In this document: positions 17,511-25,576 of the stretch, piece by piece
Numbering within the stretch: position 1 is the first letter of the stretch
Layout of the letters: each line of letters starts with the position of its first letter
Assembly (NCBI RefSeq): GCF_016745235.1
Contig: NZ_JAELVM010000002.1
Coordinates: 992,001 to 1,056,000 of the forward strand
Direction of reading: 5' to 3'
Origin: Chryseobacterium endalhagicum
GTDB taxonomy: Bacteria > Bacteroidota > Bacteroidia > Flavobacteriales > Weeksellaceae
DNA length: 64,000 bases
Notes under the pieces: model-generated
What the model saw: only the letters and a program-made list of their open reading frames with translations
Told to the model about the DNA's origin: nothing
Database searches by the model: none
Made by a program: the position numbers and the translations under genes

Positions 17511-18719
17511 ATGAAAACACTAAAATTGAGTTTTGTATTAATACTTCTGGTATTTCATCATTTTTGTTCTGCACAGGAAGAAAAAGGAATTGATCTGGAT
17601 GTATTAAGAGCTCAGGCATCTCCAGGAGCTAACCTTTTAGGAATTGCCAATTCTGATATTGAAAAGCCTACAGATCTGAAAAGTATAATGGTTTCCTTAA
17701 GAGAAGGGACAAGTAATTTTTCCAGTCTGCCGACTTCATTTGCGATTGACCTGGCCCCCTTTAAACTGAGTGGGAAATATCAGGATTTAAGAACCGATTC
17801 CAACTTTTTGACAACATTTAAACAGACATTTGTGACTTCCCTTGCTTTTAAAGGGATAGCAGAAGATGAAGAACAGAATATTGAAGAAAAATCGAGGCTG
17901 GGCTTTGGGATAAAGTTCTCTATTAAAAGAGGGAAGTATAGTGATGAGACTATGAAAGGCCTGGAGAAAATTCATGAAGTCCACAAAATCTTACAAAAAC
18001 AAAGAATTGATAGTAGTGAAAGAGATCCAGAATTAGAAGAACTTGATAGGATTAACAGCTCTCTATTGCAGAAAAAAATACTTTTGGAAGATGCCGGTAA
18101 AAAAGATACCCCGGAATATAAATATTTAGAAAAACTACTCGAAGAGATTGAAGTCAAAATAAAGGATTATCATAAAAATAAAAAAGATGATAAAGAGAAA
18201 ATACAGCAAATAACAAAAATAGCTCAGGATATTAAATTAGAGCGCTACGGCTATTTTCTCGACATGTCAATGGGAACGGTATTAGATTTTAGAAATAATA
18301 AATTTAATAATACACAAATTACCAAAATGGGAGCTTGGCTTACCGGTGGTTATAACTGGGAGAAGCATCCTTCAACCCTGATTTTCATGGCAAGATATTT
18401 ATACAATCCTGAAACGCCGTTAGCAAACCCTGAACTGAAAAAAGAAAATCTGCATACTTTGGATATGGGGTCCAGACTTGTATTCAAACTGTTTGATGAA
18501 AAATTTCTTTTGAGTGGAGAGTGTATCTACAGAAGTATTTTAAATAAATCCGATTTTGAATCGTCCTGGAAATACCTCCTTAATTTTGAATACGAACTGG
18601 CGAAAAACCAAAGACTCACTTTCTCGTTCGGAAGGAATTTTGAGGGAGAATATGAGAAAAAAGGAAATCTCATCGTTGCACTCAATTTATTGGTGGGATT
18701 AGGTAAATTTAAATTGTAA
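17511..18719 (+). CDS. Secreted, probably outer-membrane protein with an internal coiled coil
   Basis: 402 residues. Signal peptide MKTLKLSFVLILLVFHHFCSAQ. The flanking parts have alternating hydrophobic strands typical of a barrel (SSWKYLLNFEYELAKNQRLTFSFGRNF, ending LLVGLGKFKL). The middle (about residues 145-245) is a highly charged helical stretch, rich in Lys/Glu, likely a coiled coil inserted in the barrel or plug. Family not recognised. It follows the 17019 gene by 9 bp and ends with a strong terminator. Confidence 0.7.
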   Translation: MKTLKLSFVLILLVFHHFCSAQEEKGIDLDVLRAQASPGANLLGIANSDIEKPTDLKSIMVSLREGTSNFSSLPTSFAIDLAPFKLSGKYQDLRTDSNFLTTFKQTFVTSLAFKGIAEDEEQNIEEKSRLGFGIKFSIKRGKYSDETMKGLEKIHEVHKILQKQRIDSSERDPELEELDRINSSLLQKKILLEDAGKKDTPEYKYLEKLLEEIEVKIKDYHKNKKDDKEKIQQITKIAQDIKLERYGYFLDMSMGTVLDFRNNKFNNTQITKMGAWLTGGYNWEKHPSTLIFMARYLYNPETPLANPELKKENLHTLDMGSRLVFKLFDEKFLLSGECIYRSILNKSDFESSWKYLLNFEYELAKNQRLTFSFGRNFEGEYEKKGNLIVALNLLVGLGKFKL

Positions 18720-18748
18720 CACAGACAGGTAATTAAATATATTTCCAG

Positions 18749-18784
18749 ATTCTCCAAATTATAAAAAACTTTGGAGAATTTTTG
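18749..18784 (+). terminator. Intrinsic terminator after 17511
   Basis: ATTCTCCAAA pairs perfectly with TTTGGAGAAT (18749-18758 and 18770-18779), followed by TTTTTG. Confidence 0.88.
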
Positions 18785-18836
18785 ATTTATTACCAAATAT
18801 TAAAGCCCACTTTTTTCATCAGGTTAGTTTTTTCAT

Positions 18837-18844
18837 TAAATTTG
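18837..18844 (+). promoter_or_regulatory. -7 promoter element of enolase
   Basis: TAAATTTG matches TAnnTTTG, 64 bp before the eno start. No clear TTG at the -33 position. Confidence 0.5.
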
Positions 18845-18857
18845 TGATCAAGTATAA

Positions 18858-20201
<1,344 letters not shown>

Positions 20202-20216
20202 TTGAATTTATAAATA

Positions 20217-20250
20217 ACGGCAAGCGATAATTTTTGTTTGCCGTATTTTA
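20217..20250 (+). terminator. Intrinsic terminator after eno
   Basis: ACGGCAA pairs with TTGCCGT (20217-20223 and 20238-20244), followed by ATTTTATAAT. The T-tract is short. Confidence 0.7.
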
Positions 20251-20287
20251 TAATTAGTAGTATATTTAGAAACAAAATAAATAAATA

Positions 20288-21574
20288 ATGTCAGACAACA
20301 AAGTAATATTGAATTACGACGGTAATTCATATGAATATCCAATCGTGGATAGTACTATCGGAGACAGAGGGATTGATATTTCGAAATTAAGAGACCAGAC
20401 AGGTTTAATCACTCTGGATTTAGGTTACAAAAACACAGGAGCTACCCTTAGCGACATCACTTACTTAGACGGAGATAAAGGAGAATTATTCTACAGAGGT
20501 TATCCAATCGAACAGATTGCTGAGAAATCTAACTTCACAGAAGTAATGTATCTTTTATTACATGGGGAATTACCTAATAAGGACCAATTCAGTTCTTTCA
20601 ACAACAATATCAAAAAATATAACTTTATAGCAGAGGAGATGAAAAAAATCATCGATGCTTTCCCTCGTTCTGCTCACCCTATGGGAGTTTTATCTTCTTT
20701 AACTTCCGCTTTAACTGCTTTTAACCCTAAAGCCGTTAACGTAAACTCTAAAGAAGAAATGGACCACGCTGCAGAATTGATGATTGCTAAGTTCTCTCAC
20801 CTTTGCGCATGGACCTACAGAAAAACTCAGGGTCTTCCGCTTAACCACGGAGACAACAGCCTGAACTACGTAGAAAACTTCTACAAAATGGCTTTCAGAT
20901 TACCAAACGAAGAATTTGAAGTTAATCCGGTTATTGTAGATGCTCTTGATAAATTATTAATCCTTCACGCTGACCACGAGCAAAACTGTTCTACTTCTAC
21001 TGTAAGAATGGTAGGTTCAGCTCACACAGGTCTTTTCGCTTCTATTTCTGCGGGTGTTTCTGCACTTTGGGGTCCTCTTCACGGAGGGGCTAACCAGGCT
21101 GTAATCGAAATGCTTGAATTGATCGAAAAAGATGGTGGAGACGTTAACAAGTGGGTAGCTAAAGCAAAAGATAAAAACGACAGCTTCCGTCTAATGGGCT
21201 TCGGACACAGAGTTTACAAAAACTTTGACCCAAGAGCGAAGATCATTAAAAAAGCAGCTGATGATATCCTTAACGCACTAGGTATTCAGGATAAAGCCCT
21301 TGACATTGCTATGCAGTTGGAAAGAGTAGCTCTTGAAGACGAATACTTCGTAGAAAGAAAACTATATCCAAACGTAGATTTCTATTCAGGTATTATCTAC
21401 AGAGCGTTAGGAATTCCTACAGAAATGTTCACCGTAATGTTTGCATTAGGAAGACTACCGGGATGGATTTCTCAGTGGAAAGAAATGAGAATCAAAGGAG
21501 ATCCTATCGGAAGACCAAGACAGGTTTACCAGGGGGCTCAGAAAAGAGACTATATTGATATTACAAACAGATAA
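20288..21574 (+). CDS. gltA: Citrate synthase
   Basis: 428 residues, the length of the type II (hexameric) bacterial enzyme. Condenses acetyl-CoA and oxaloacetate to citrate in the TCA cycle. Catalytic regions are visible: HADHEQNCSTSTVRMVGSAHTG, GPLHGGANQAV with the first catalytic His, GFGHRVYKNFDPRAK with the second, and YPNVDFYSGIIYRALGIP with the Asp. It lies 86 bp after eno and has its own terminator. Confidence 0.98.
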   Translation: MSDNKVILNYDGNSYEYPIVDSTIGDRGIDISKLRDQTGLITLDLGYKNTGATLSDITYLDGDKGELFYRGYPIEQIAEKSNFTEVMYLLLHGELPNKDQFSSFNNNIKKYNFIAEEMKKIIDAFPRSAHPMGVLSSLTSALTAFNPKAVNVNSKEEMDHAAELMIAKFSHLCAWTYRKTQGLPLNHGDNSLNYVENFYKMAFRLPNEEFEVNPVIVDALDKLLILHADHEQNCSTSTVRMVGSAHTGLFASISAGVSALWGPLHGGANQAVIEMLELIEKDGGDVNKWVAKAKDKNDSFRLMGFGHRVYKNFDPRAKIIKKAADDILNALGIQDKALDIAMQLERVALEDEYFVERKLYPNVDFYSGIIYRALGIPTEMFTVMFALGRLPGWISQWKEMRIKGDPIGRPRQVYQGAQKRDYIDITNR

Positions 21575-21595
21575 TCCCTGTTTTTATCATAAACA

Positions 21596-21625
21596 AAATC
21601 CCAAAGCTTGCTTTGGGATTTTTTA
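21596..21625 (+). terminator. Intrinsic terminator after gltA
   Basis: AAATCCCAAAGC pairs with GCTTTGGGATTT around a 2-nt loop, followed by TTTT. Confidence 0.92.
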
Positions 21626-21635
21626 TTGTTATTTT

Positions 21636-21717
21636 TATCATGAGATTCAATAGGAATGGGCTTTAGCCCATTTACTTAATAAATCAAAAATCCACTGGCT
21701 TTAGCCTAAACATGATA
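21636..21717. repeat. REP-like element with two TTTA-loop hairpins
   Basis: Inside an outer inverted pair TATCATG (21636-21642) and CATGATA (21711-21717) lie two hairpins with the same loop: AATGGGC-TTTA-GCCCATT and GGC-TTTA-GCC. The repeated loop and nested symmetry suggest a dispersed repeat unit; I know similar intergenic sequences from Chryseobacterium genomes but cannot search here. Confidence 0.5.
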
Positions 21718-21761
21718 TGAAGATTTATTGATTAAACGGAGAGTTAATAACGCTGTAAAGT

Positions 21762-21790
21762 ACAAAAAAACCTGCTTGAGAAAGCAGGTA
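21762..21790 (-). terminator. Intrinsic terminator of the Cys-rich peptide gene
   Basis: On the minus strand ACCTGCTT pairs with AAGCAGGT around a 3-nt loop, followed by a run of T (AAAAAAA on the plus strand at 21763-21770). Confidence 0.85.
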
Positions 21791-21801
21791 GTAATTATTC
21801 G

Positions 21802-21963
21802 TTATGGGCAAACGCAGTTTCCACAAGTCCAGATTCTGCAGCTTCCGTCGTCATTCCACTCGCAGCAGTATCTCGGTCTGTTGATGCCACCTCCTACGAT
21901 TGCTTTTTGTTGTTCTCTTCCTAATTTTTGTGCATTTTTCAGCACTGGATTTTTCTTGTTCAT
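21802..21963 (-). CDS. Cys-rich bacteriocin-like peptide with a GG leader
   Basis: A 53-residue frame. Leader residues 1-26 (MNKKNPVLKNAQKLGREQQKAIVGGG) end in a glycine triplet; the 27-residue core has six cysteines (C33, C34, C42, C47, C50, C52) and three aromatic residues. A minus-strand terminator follows 11 bp after the stop, which supports a real transcription unit. Leader style resembles bacteriocin-like peptides of Chryseobacterium, but core and leader differ from the peptide at 9221. No maturation or export gene is adjacent. Function is inferred only. Confidence 0.72.
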   Translation of the reverse strand: MNKKNPVLKNAQKLGREQQKAIVGGGINRPRYCCEWNDDGSCRIWTCGNCVCP

Positions 21964-22131
21964 GATTTTGATTTTTTGATGTTAATAGTAAAGTTTAATT
22001 TTATAATTCAGCTGAAATTATATCACTAATATAGGAATTTATTTTTAATTCTAATCAAATATTATGTTTGTATGTAGATGGAAAATAGGAGGTTGTAGAT
22101 GAATTGGCAGGATGGTTTTTATTGGAAATAA

Positions 22132-22175
22132 TAAAAAAATAAACCCTGCTTGCAAAAACAGAGCTTATTTTTTAT
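22132..22175. terminator. Probable terminator of the secreted protein at 22197
   Basis: AAAAAATAA...CTG pairs with CAG...TTATTTTTT with mismatches in the stem, giving T-runs on both strands. It lies just beyond the 3' end of the minus-strand gene. The rest of the 233-bp gap 21964-22196 is AT-rich and holds only a faint 7-bp periodicity (22074-22115). Confidence 0.5.
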
Positions 22176-22196
22176 GATGAATACTGATCGACTCGC

Positions 22197-22688
22197 TTAA
22201 ACTGGTTTGAGAGTGATCTGATAGAGAACATGTGTGCCTGAATGGATTGCTTTTAGTCGTATGTTGGCGTGTGGCAATGATACATTTATTTCATTTCCAT
22301 TATTGGCAGATAATATCTGTGCATCATTGAAAGTATACACAAATGCAATAGGAAATCCAGTTGTATCACCCCATATAACCTTTAAATGAAACAGTTCAAA
22401 TGACTGAGATTTATTCGGATTGGGAGTTGGAGCCAAGAGGTAAGCAACCGTTGCACTATTAGCAATATGATTACTTACAAGAACAGGAGTTGTCTGACTA
22501 GAGGGAACTGGAGCGTAAATAAAGTTATGCCGATTATAGTCCGCTTCTACTTTTATAGATATAGGCGCAGGATTTAAATTACCTGTCTGTCCGACGTATT
22601 TAACGCTAAAAGAATTCTGGGCAAATAAACTGGTTACTGATACCACTGTCAATAAAACAGTTAATAAAAAGGTAAGGTTTTTCTTCAT
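22197..22688 (-). CDS. Secreted hypothetical protein
   Basis: 163 residues. Clear signal peptide MKKNLTFLLTVLLTVVSVTSLFAQ. The mature part (NSFSVKYVGQTGNLNPAPISIKV... ITLKPV) appears beta-rich with no cysteine, and no family is recognised. No sorting domain is seen, so it is likely periplasmic. It is divergent from the arginine-deiminase-like gene, sharing the 292-bp intergenic region. Confidence 0.7.
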   Translation of the reverse strand: MKKNLTFLLTVLLTVVSVTSLFAQNSFSVKYVGQTGNLNPAPISIKVEADYNRHNFIYAPVPSSQTTPVLVSNHIANSATVAYLLAPTPNPNKSQSFELFHLKVIWGDTTGFPIAFVYTFNDAQILSANNGNEINVSLPHANIRLKAIHSGTHVLYQITLKPV

Positions 22689-22953
22689 AATAATAAGATT
22701 TAAAATTAATTAATACTGCTAATGTAGTAGTCACCAGAAAGTAAAACCAGTTATATTAAGTAAGCGCGTATACTTTAGCAATAAGCGCGTGCAGCCAAAT
22801 TATAAGTGAGTATCGCATGGTGGTATTTTCTGCATTTATTGTATTATGCGGATAAAATAACTGTAAATAAAACCTTCCTTAGAGTAACCGGAATATCGGA
22901 TAAAATTATGTGGATAAAGCAATTCAAAAGTTTTCCAGATAGAGACCTTTACC

Positions 22954-22961
22954 TATATTTG
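22954..22961 (+). promoter_or_regulatory. -7 promoter element of the arginine-deiminase-like gene
   Basis: TATATTTG fits TAnnTTTG and lies 19 bp before the ATG, which would give a very short 5' leader. No TTG at the -33 distance. The rest of 22689-22953 shows no clear feature. Confidence 0.5.
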
Positions 22962-22980
22962 TAGTATTGCATAAATCTTT

Positions 22981-23895
22981 ATGAGACTAAACATTAAAAA
23001 CGAAACGGGCAGGCTGAAATCAGTTGTTCTAGGCCAGCCTAATTCAATGGGAGCCGTTCCCACACTGGAGGAAAGCTATGACGCCAAGTCCTATTACTCC
23101 ATCGAACACAATATGTATCCTAAAGAAGAGGATATCATCAACGAAATGAATGCCTTTGAAGCGGTATTGAAAAAATATGATGTAGAAGTACTTCGCCCAA
23201 GCATTATTAAAGATTACAATCAGGTTTTTTCTAGAGATGTGGCTTTTGTGATCGACGATAAAATGATCATTTCAAACGTGATCGCAGACCGGGCAGACGA
23301 GCAGGATGCCTATAAAAAAGTTTTTGAAAAAGTAGCGTGGAGAAAAATCATCAACCTTCCGGAAACAGCCCACATTGAAGGCGGAGACGTAATCGTATGG
23401 GATGATTTCCTTTTTATAGGAACGTGCTTCAGTGAAGATTACAGAAACTATAAAACAGCAAGAACCAACGAATACGCTATTGAGATTTTAAAAGAATACT
23501 TTCCGAAGAAGAGAATCATTGATCTTGAATTGAAGAAAAATGACAAAATTCCATTTGAAGGAATCTTACATCTGGACTGTACATTCAATCCGGTAGGGAA
23601 GGACAAGTGCCTGATTTATAAAAACGGATTTGTAGATGAAAGCGATTACCGCCTGATCATTGATATTTTCGGGGAAGAAAACTGTTTCCATCTTAATGAT
23701 GAGGAAATGTTTGAAATGTTCCCGAATATTTTCTCCATTTCTCCCGAAGTTGTGGTATCAGACAAAACATTCACAAGAATGAACAACCACCTGAGAAACG
23801 AATGGGGAATGACCGTAGAAGAAATTCCTTACAGAGAAATCTCCAAAATGGGAGGATTGTTGAGATGCTCTACAATGCCATTGGTACGAGAGTAA
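22981..23895 (+). CDS. Arginine deiminase / dimethylarginine dimethylaminohydrolase family protein
   Basis: 304 residues with the pentein fold landmarks: FSRDVAFVI, HIEGGDVIVWDD (substrate-binding Glu/Asp), a His in GILHLDCTFNPVG and the nucleophile Cys in LLRCSTMPLVRE near the C-terminus. It should hydrolyse a guanidino substrate such as arginine, a methylarginine or another amidino compound; the exact substrate cannot be told. The CtlX-type relative lies downstream, so the two likely formed one nitrogen-metabolism unit before a four-helix-bundle cassette came between them. Confidence 0.88.
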   Translation: MRLNIKNETGRLKSVVLGQPNSMGAVPTLEESYDAKSYYSIEHNMYPKEEDIINEMNAFEAVLKKYDVEVLRPSIIKDYNQVFSRDVAFVIDDKMIISNVIADRADEQDAYKKVFEKVAWRKIINLPETAHIEGGDVIVWDDFLFIGTCFSEDYRNYKTARTNEYAIEILKEYFPKKRIIDLELKKNDKIPFEGILHLDCTFNPVGKDKCLIYKNGFVDESDYRLIIDIFGEENCFHLNDEEMFEMFPNIFSISPEVVVSDKTFTRMNNHLRNEWGMTVEEIPYREISKMGGLLRCSTMPLVRE

Positions 23896-23944
23896 TTGAG
23901 TCGGAGAGTTGTAGAGTGAGAGTGTTGGTGAGAGTTTAAATGTA
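23896..23944. repeat. G-rich heptamer array, 5' side of four-helix-bundle cassette A
   Basis: Begins directly after the TAA of the preceding gene. Units of 7 bp such as GAGAGTT, GTAGAGT and GAGAGTG are loosely conserved. It is an approximate reverse complement of the array at 24386-24431. Confidence 0.65.
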
Positions 23945-23968
23945 TTTTTAATCTTAAATAATCAAATT

Positions 23969-24385
23969 ATGTCAGTGATTAAATTTCATCAGGACTTAAA
24001 AGTTTTTCAAAAATCTTTTGAAACGGCACAGGAAATTTATGAACTCTCAAAATCCTTTCCTAAAGAAGAACTCTATTCTCTTACCGATCAGATCAGAAGA
24101 TCATCAAGATCAGTCTCAGCTAATATTAGTGAGGCGTGGGGAAAAAGAAAATATGAAAGATCCTTTATTGCGAAGCTAACAGATTCTGAAGGCGAAGCAA
24201 GAGAAACCCAAACCTGGCTTCAGTTTGCTCTGGCTTGTGAGTATATCAATGATGAACAGTTTGGAAAATTACATAATGAATATAATCAAATCATAGGAAT
24301 GTTAGTTATTATGATAGGGCAATCAGAAAAATGGTGTTCATTTTCGTCACTCAATAAAGAGGATGATCATTTGTATCACGACTGA
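23969..24385 (+). CDS. Four-helix-bundle protein, 23S rRNA intervening-sequence (IVP) family, cassette A
   Basis: 138 residues, all helical. The family segment LKVFQKSFETAQEIYELSKSFPKEELYSLTDQIRRSSRSVSANISEAWG is clear (TIGR02436/PF05635 type). Relatives are encoded in intervening sequences of 23S rRNA and, as Avd, in diversity-generating retroelements, where they form positively charged oligomers that bind nucleic acid. The gene is enclosed by inverted heptamer arrays (23896-23944 and 24386-24431), and it splits two related hydrolase genes. A second such gene in the same arrangement is at 36236. Confidence 0.9.
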   Translation: MSVIKFHQDLKVFQKSFETAQEIYELSKSFPKEELYSLTDQIRRSSRSVSANISEAWGKRKYERSFIAKLTDSEGEARETQTWLQFALACEYINDEQFGKLHNEYNQIIGMLVIMIGQSEKWCSFSSLNKEDDHLYHD

Positions 24386-24431
24386 TATACTCTCAAACGC
24401 TCATACACTAACACCCTCAAACTTATACATA
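24386..24431. repeat. C-rich heptamer array, 3' side of cassette A
   Basis: Starts directly after the TGA of the four-helix-bundle gene and ends at the ctlX start codon. Units such as CCTCAAA, CTAACAC and TCATACA; read on the other strand they give TTTGAGG, GTGTTAG, TGTATGA, resembling the G-rich array. Confidence 0.65.
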
Positions 24432-25355
24432 ATGCAGACAACAGATACCGTATTAATGATAGAGCCGATTGCATTCGGTTATAACGCTGAAACAGCAAAA
24501 AACAATTATTTTCAGATTGAACAGAAAGATCTGGATGTTCAGTCTAAAGCTTTGGCAGAATTCAACACTTTTGTGGGAAAACTTAGAAGCAAGGGAATTA
24601 ATGTGATCACCATAAAAGATACCCTGGACCCTCATACACCGGATTCTATCTTCCCGAATAACTGGGTGAGCTTCCACAAAGACGGAAAAGTGGTTCTTTA
24701 TCCTATGTTTGCTTCCAACAGAAGAGTGGAAAGAAGAGAAGATATTCTTGAAAGCATCGAAAATCAGGGATTTCAGGTGGCAGAAATTGATGACTGGTCA
24801 TTTTCTGAAACGCAGGGACATTTCCTGGAAGGAACGGGAAGTATGATCTTCGACCACGATAATAAAATTGCTTACGGTTCCGTTTCCTTGAGGCTTGATG
24901 AAAATTTGTTCAGAGAATTCTGCAAAAAATATGACTTTACGCCCGTAGTTTTCCATTCTTACCAGACGGTAGGAACAGAAAGGCTGCCTATTTACCACAC
25001 CAACGTGATGATGTGTGTTGCAGACAAATTTGTGGTCATCTGCCTTGATTGTATCGATGAGGAACTGGAAAGAGAAAAAGTTATTGAAACCATTAAAAAC
25101 TCAGGCAAAGAAATCATTGAAATTTCAGAAGAGCAGATGCAGCAGTTTGCCGGGAATATGCTTCAGGTTCAGAATAAAGATGGGGAGAAGTTTTTGGTGA
25201 TGAGCCAGACGGCTTACCAGTCTTTAGATCCGGAGCAGGTGGCAGCTATAGAAAAATACTGTGAGATTATTTATTCAGACCTGAATACCATTGAAGTCAA
25301 TGGTGGAGGAAGCGCAAGATGTATGCTTGCTGAGGTTTTCCTACCAAAAAAATAA
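24432..25355 (+). CDS. ctlX: CtlX-type hydrolase (pentein superfamily)
   Basis: 307 residues from the ATG at 24432; an upstream in-frame ATG at 24363 would overlap the preceding gene and is rejected. Landmarks: MIEPIAFGYNAETAKNNYFQ, IFPNNWVSFHKDG, FLEGTGSMIFDH, YHTNVMMCVADKF and the catalytic Cys in NGGGSARCMLAEVFLP. CtlX is named for citrulline utilisation in Francisella; the role in flavobacteria is not established. The heptamer array directly in front of the start codon may carry or alter its translation signals. A terminator follows. Confidence 0.88.
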   Translation: MQTTDTVLMIEPIAFGYNAETAKNNYFQIEQKDLDVQSKALAEFNTFVGKLRSKGINVITIKDTLDPHTPDSIFPNNWVSFHKDGKVVLYPMFASNRRVERREDILESIENQGFQVAEIDDWSFSETQGHFLEGTGSMIFDHDNKIAYGSVSLRLDENLFREFCKKYDFTPVVFHSYQTVGTERLPIYHTNVMMCVADKFVVICLDCIDEELEREKVIETIKNSGKEIIEISEEQMQQFAGNMLQVQNKDGEKFLVMSQTAYQSLDPEQVAAIEKYCEIIYSDLNTIEVNGGGSARCMLAEVFLPKK

Positions 25356-25471
25356 AAAAAATTCTTCGGGAATTAGCCATGGTGTGAGTCTATTATTTTT
25401 TAAAATTATCGAAATTAGGATCTTCCATCATCTTCATCTAATTCTTGTCCTGAATTCAGTTTAAATTATAT

Positions 25472-25504
25472 TTCCGGCCCTGTCTCAGAGCCGGAATTTT
25501 TTTT
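25472..25504 (+). terminator. Intrinsic terminator after ctlX
   Basis: TTCCGGC pairs with GCCGGAA (25472-25478 and 25490-25496), followed by TTTTTTTT. Some extra pairing occurs inside the loop. Confidence 0.82.
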
Positions 25505-25525
25505 GCCCCGTTTCATTTATTCAAA

Positions 25526-25559
25526 TTGAGACAAAAGACAAAAAAGTTACTTAAATTTG
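25526..25559 (+). promoter_or_regulatory. Promoter of the GH43-like gene
   Basis: TTG at 25526-25528 and TAAATTTG at 25552-25559, spaced by 23 bp, within the Flavobacterium range. The ATG at 25577 would have a leader of about 13 bases. Confidence 0.55.
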
Positions 25560-25576
25560 TTCCTTAAGCTAAAATT

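Noticed and set aside
22074..22115. Further heptamer array with GTAGATG twice, 21 bp apart
   Set aside because: Only one unit type recurs and the other units do not resemble each other; chance cannot be excluded.
24363..24431. Upstream ATG for ctlX
   Set aside because: It runs through the four-helix-bundle gene end and the heptamer array; family N-terminus starts at 24432.
23896..24431. CRISPR array
   Set aside because: Units are 7 bp, without spacers of constant length, and enclose a gene; no cas genes are present.
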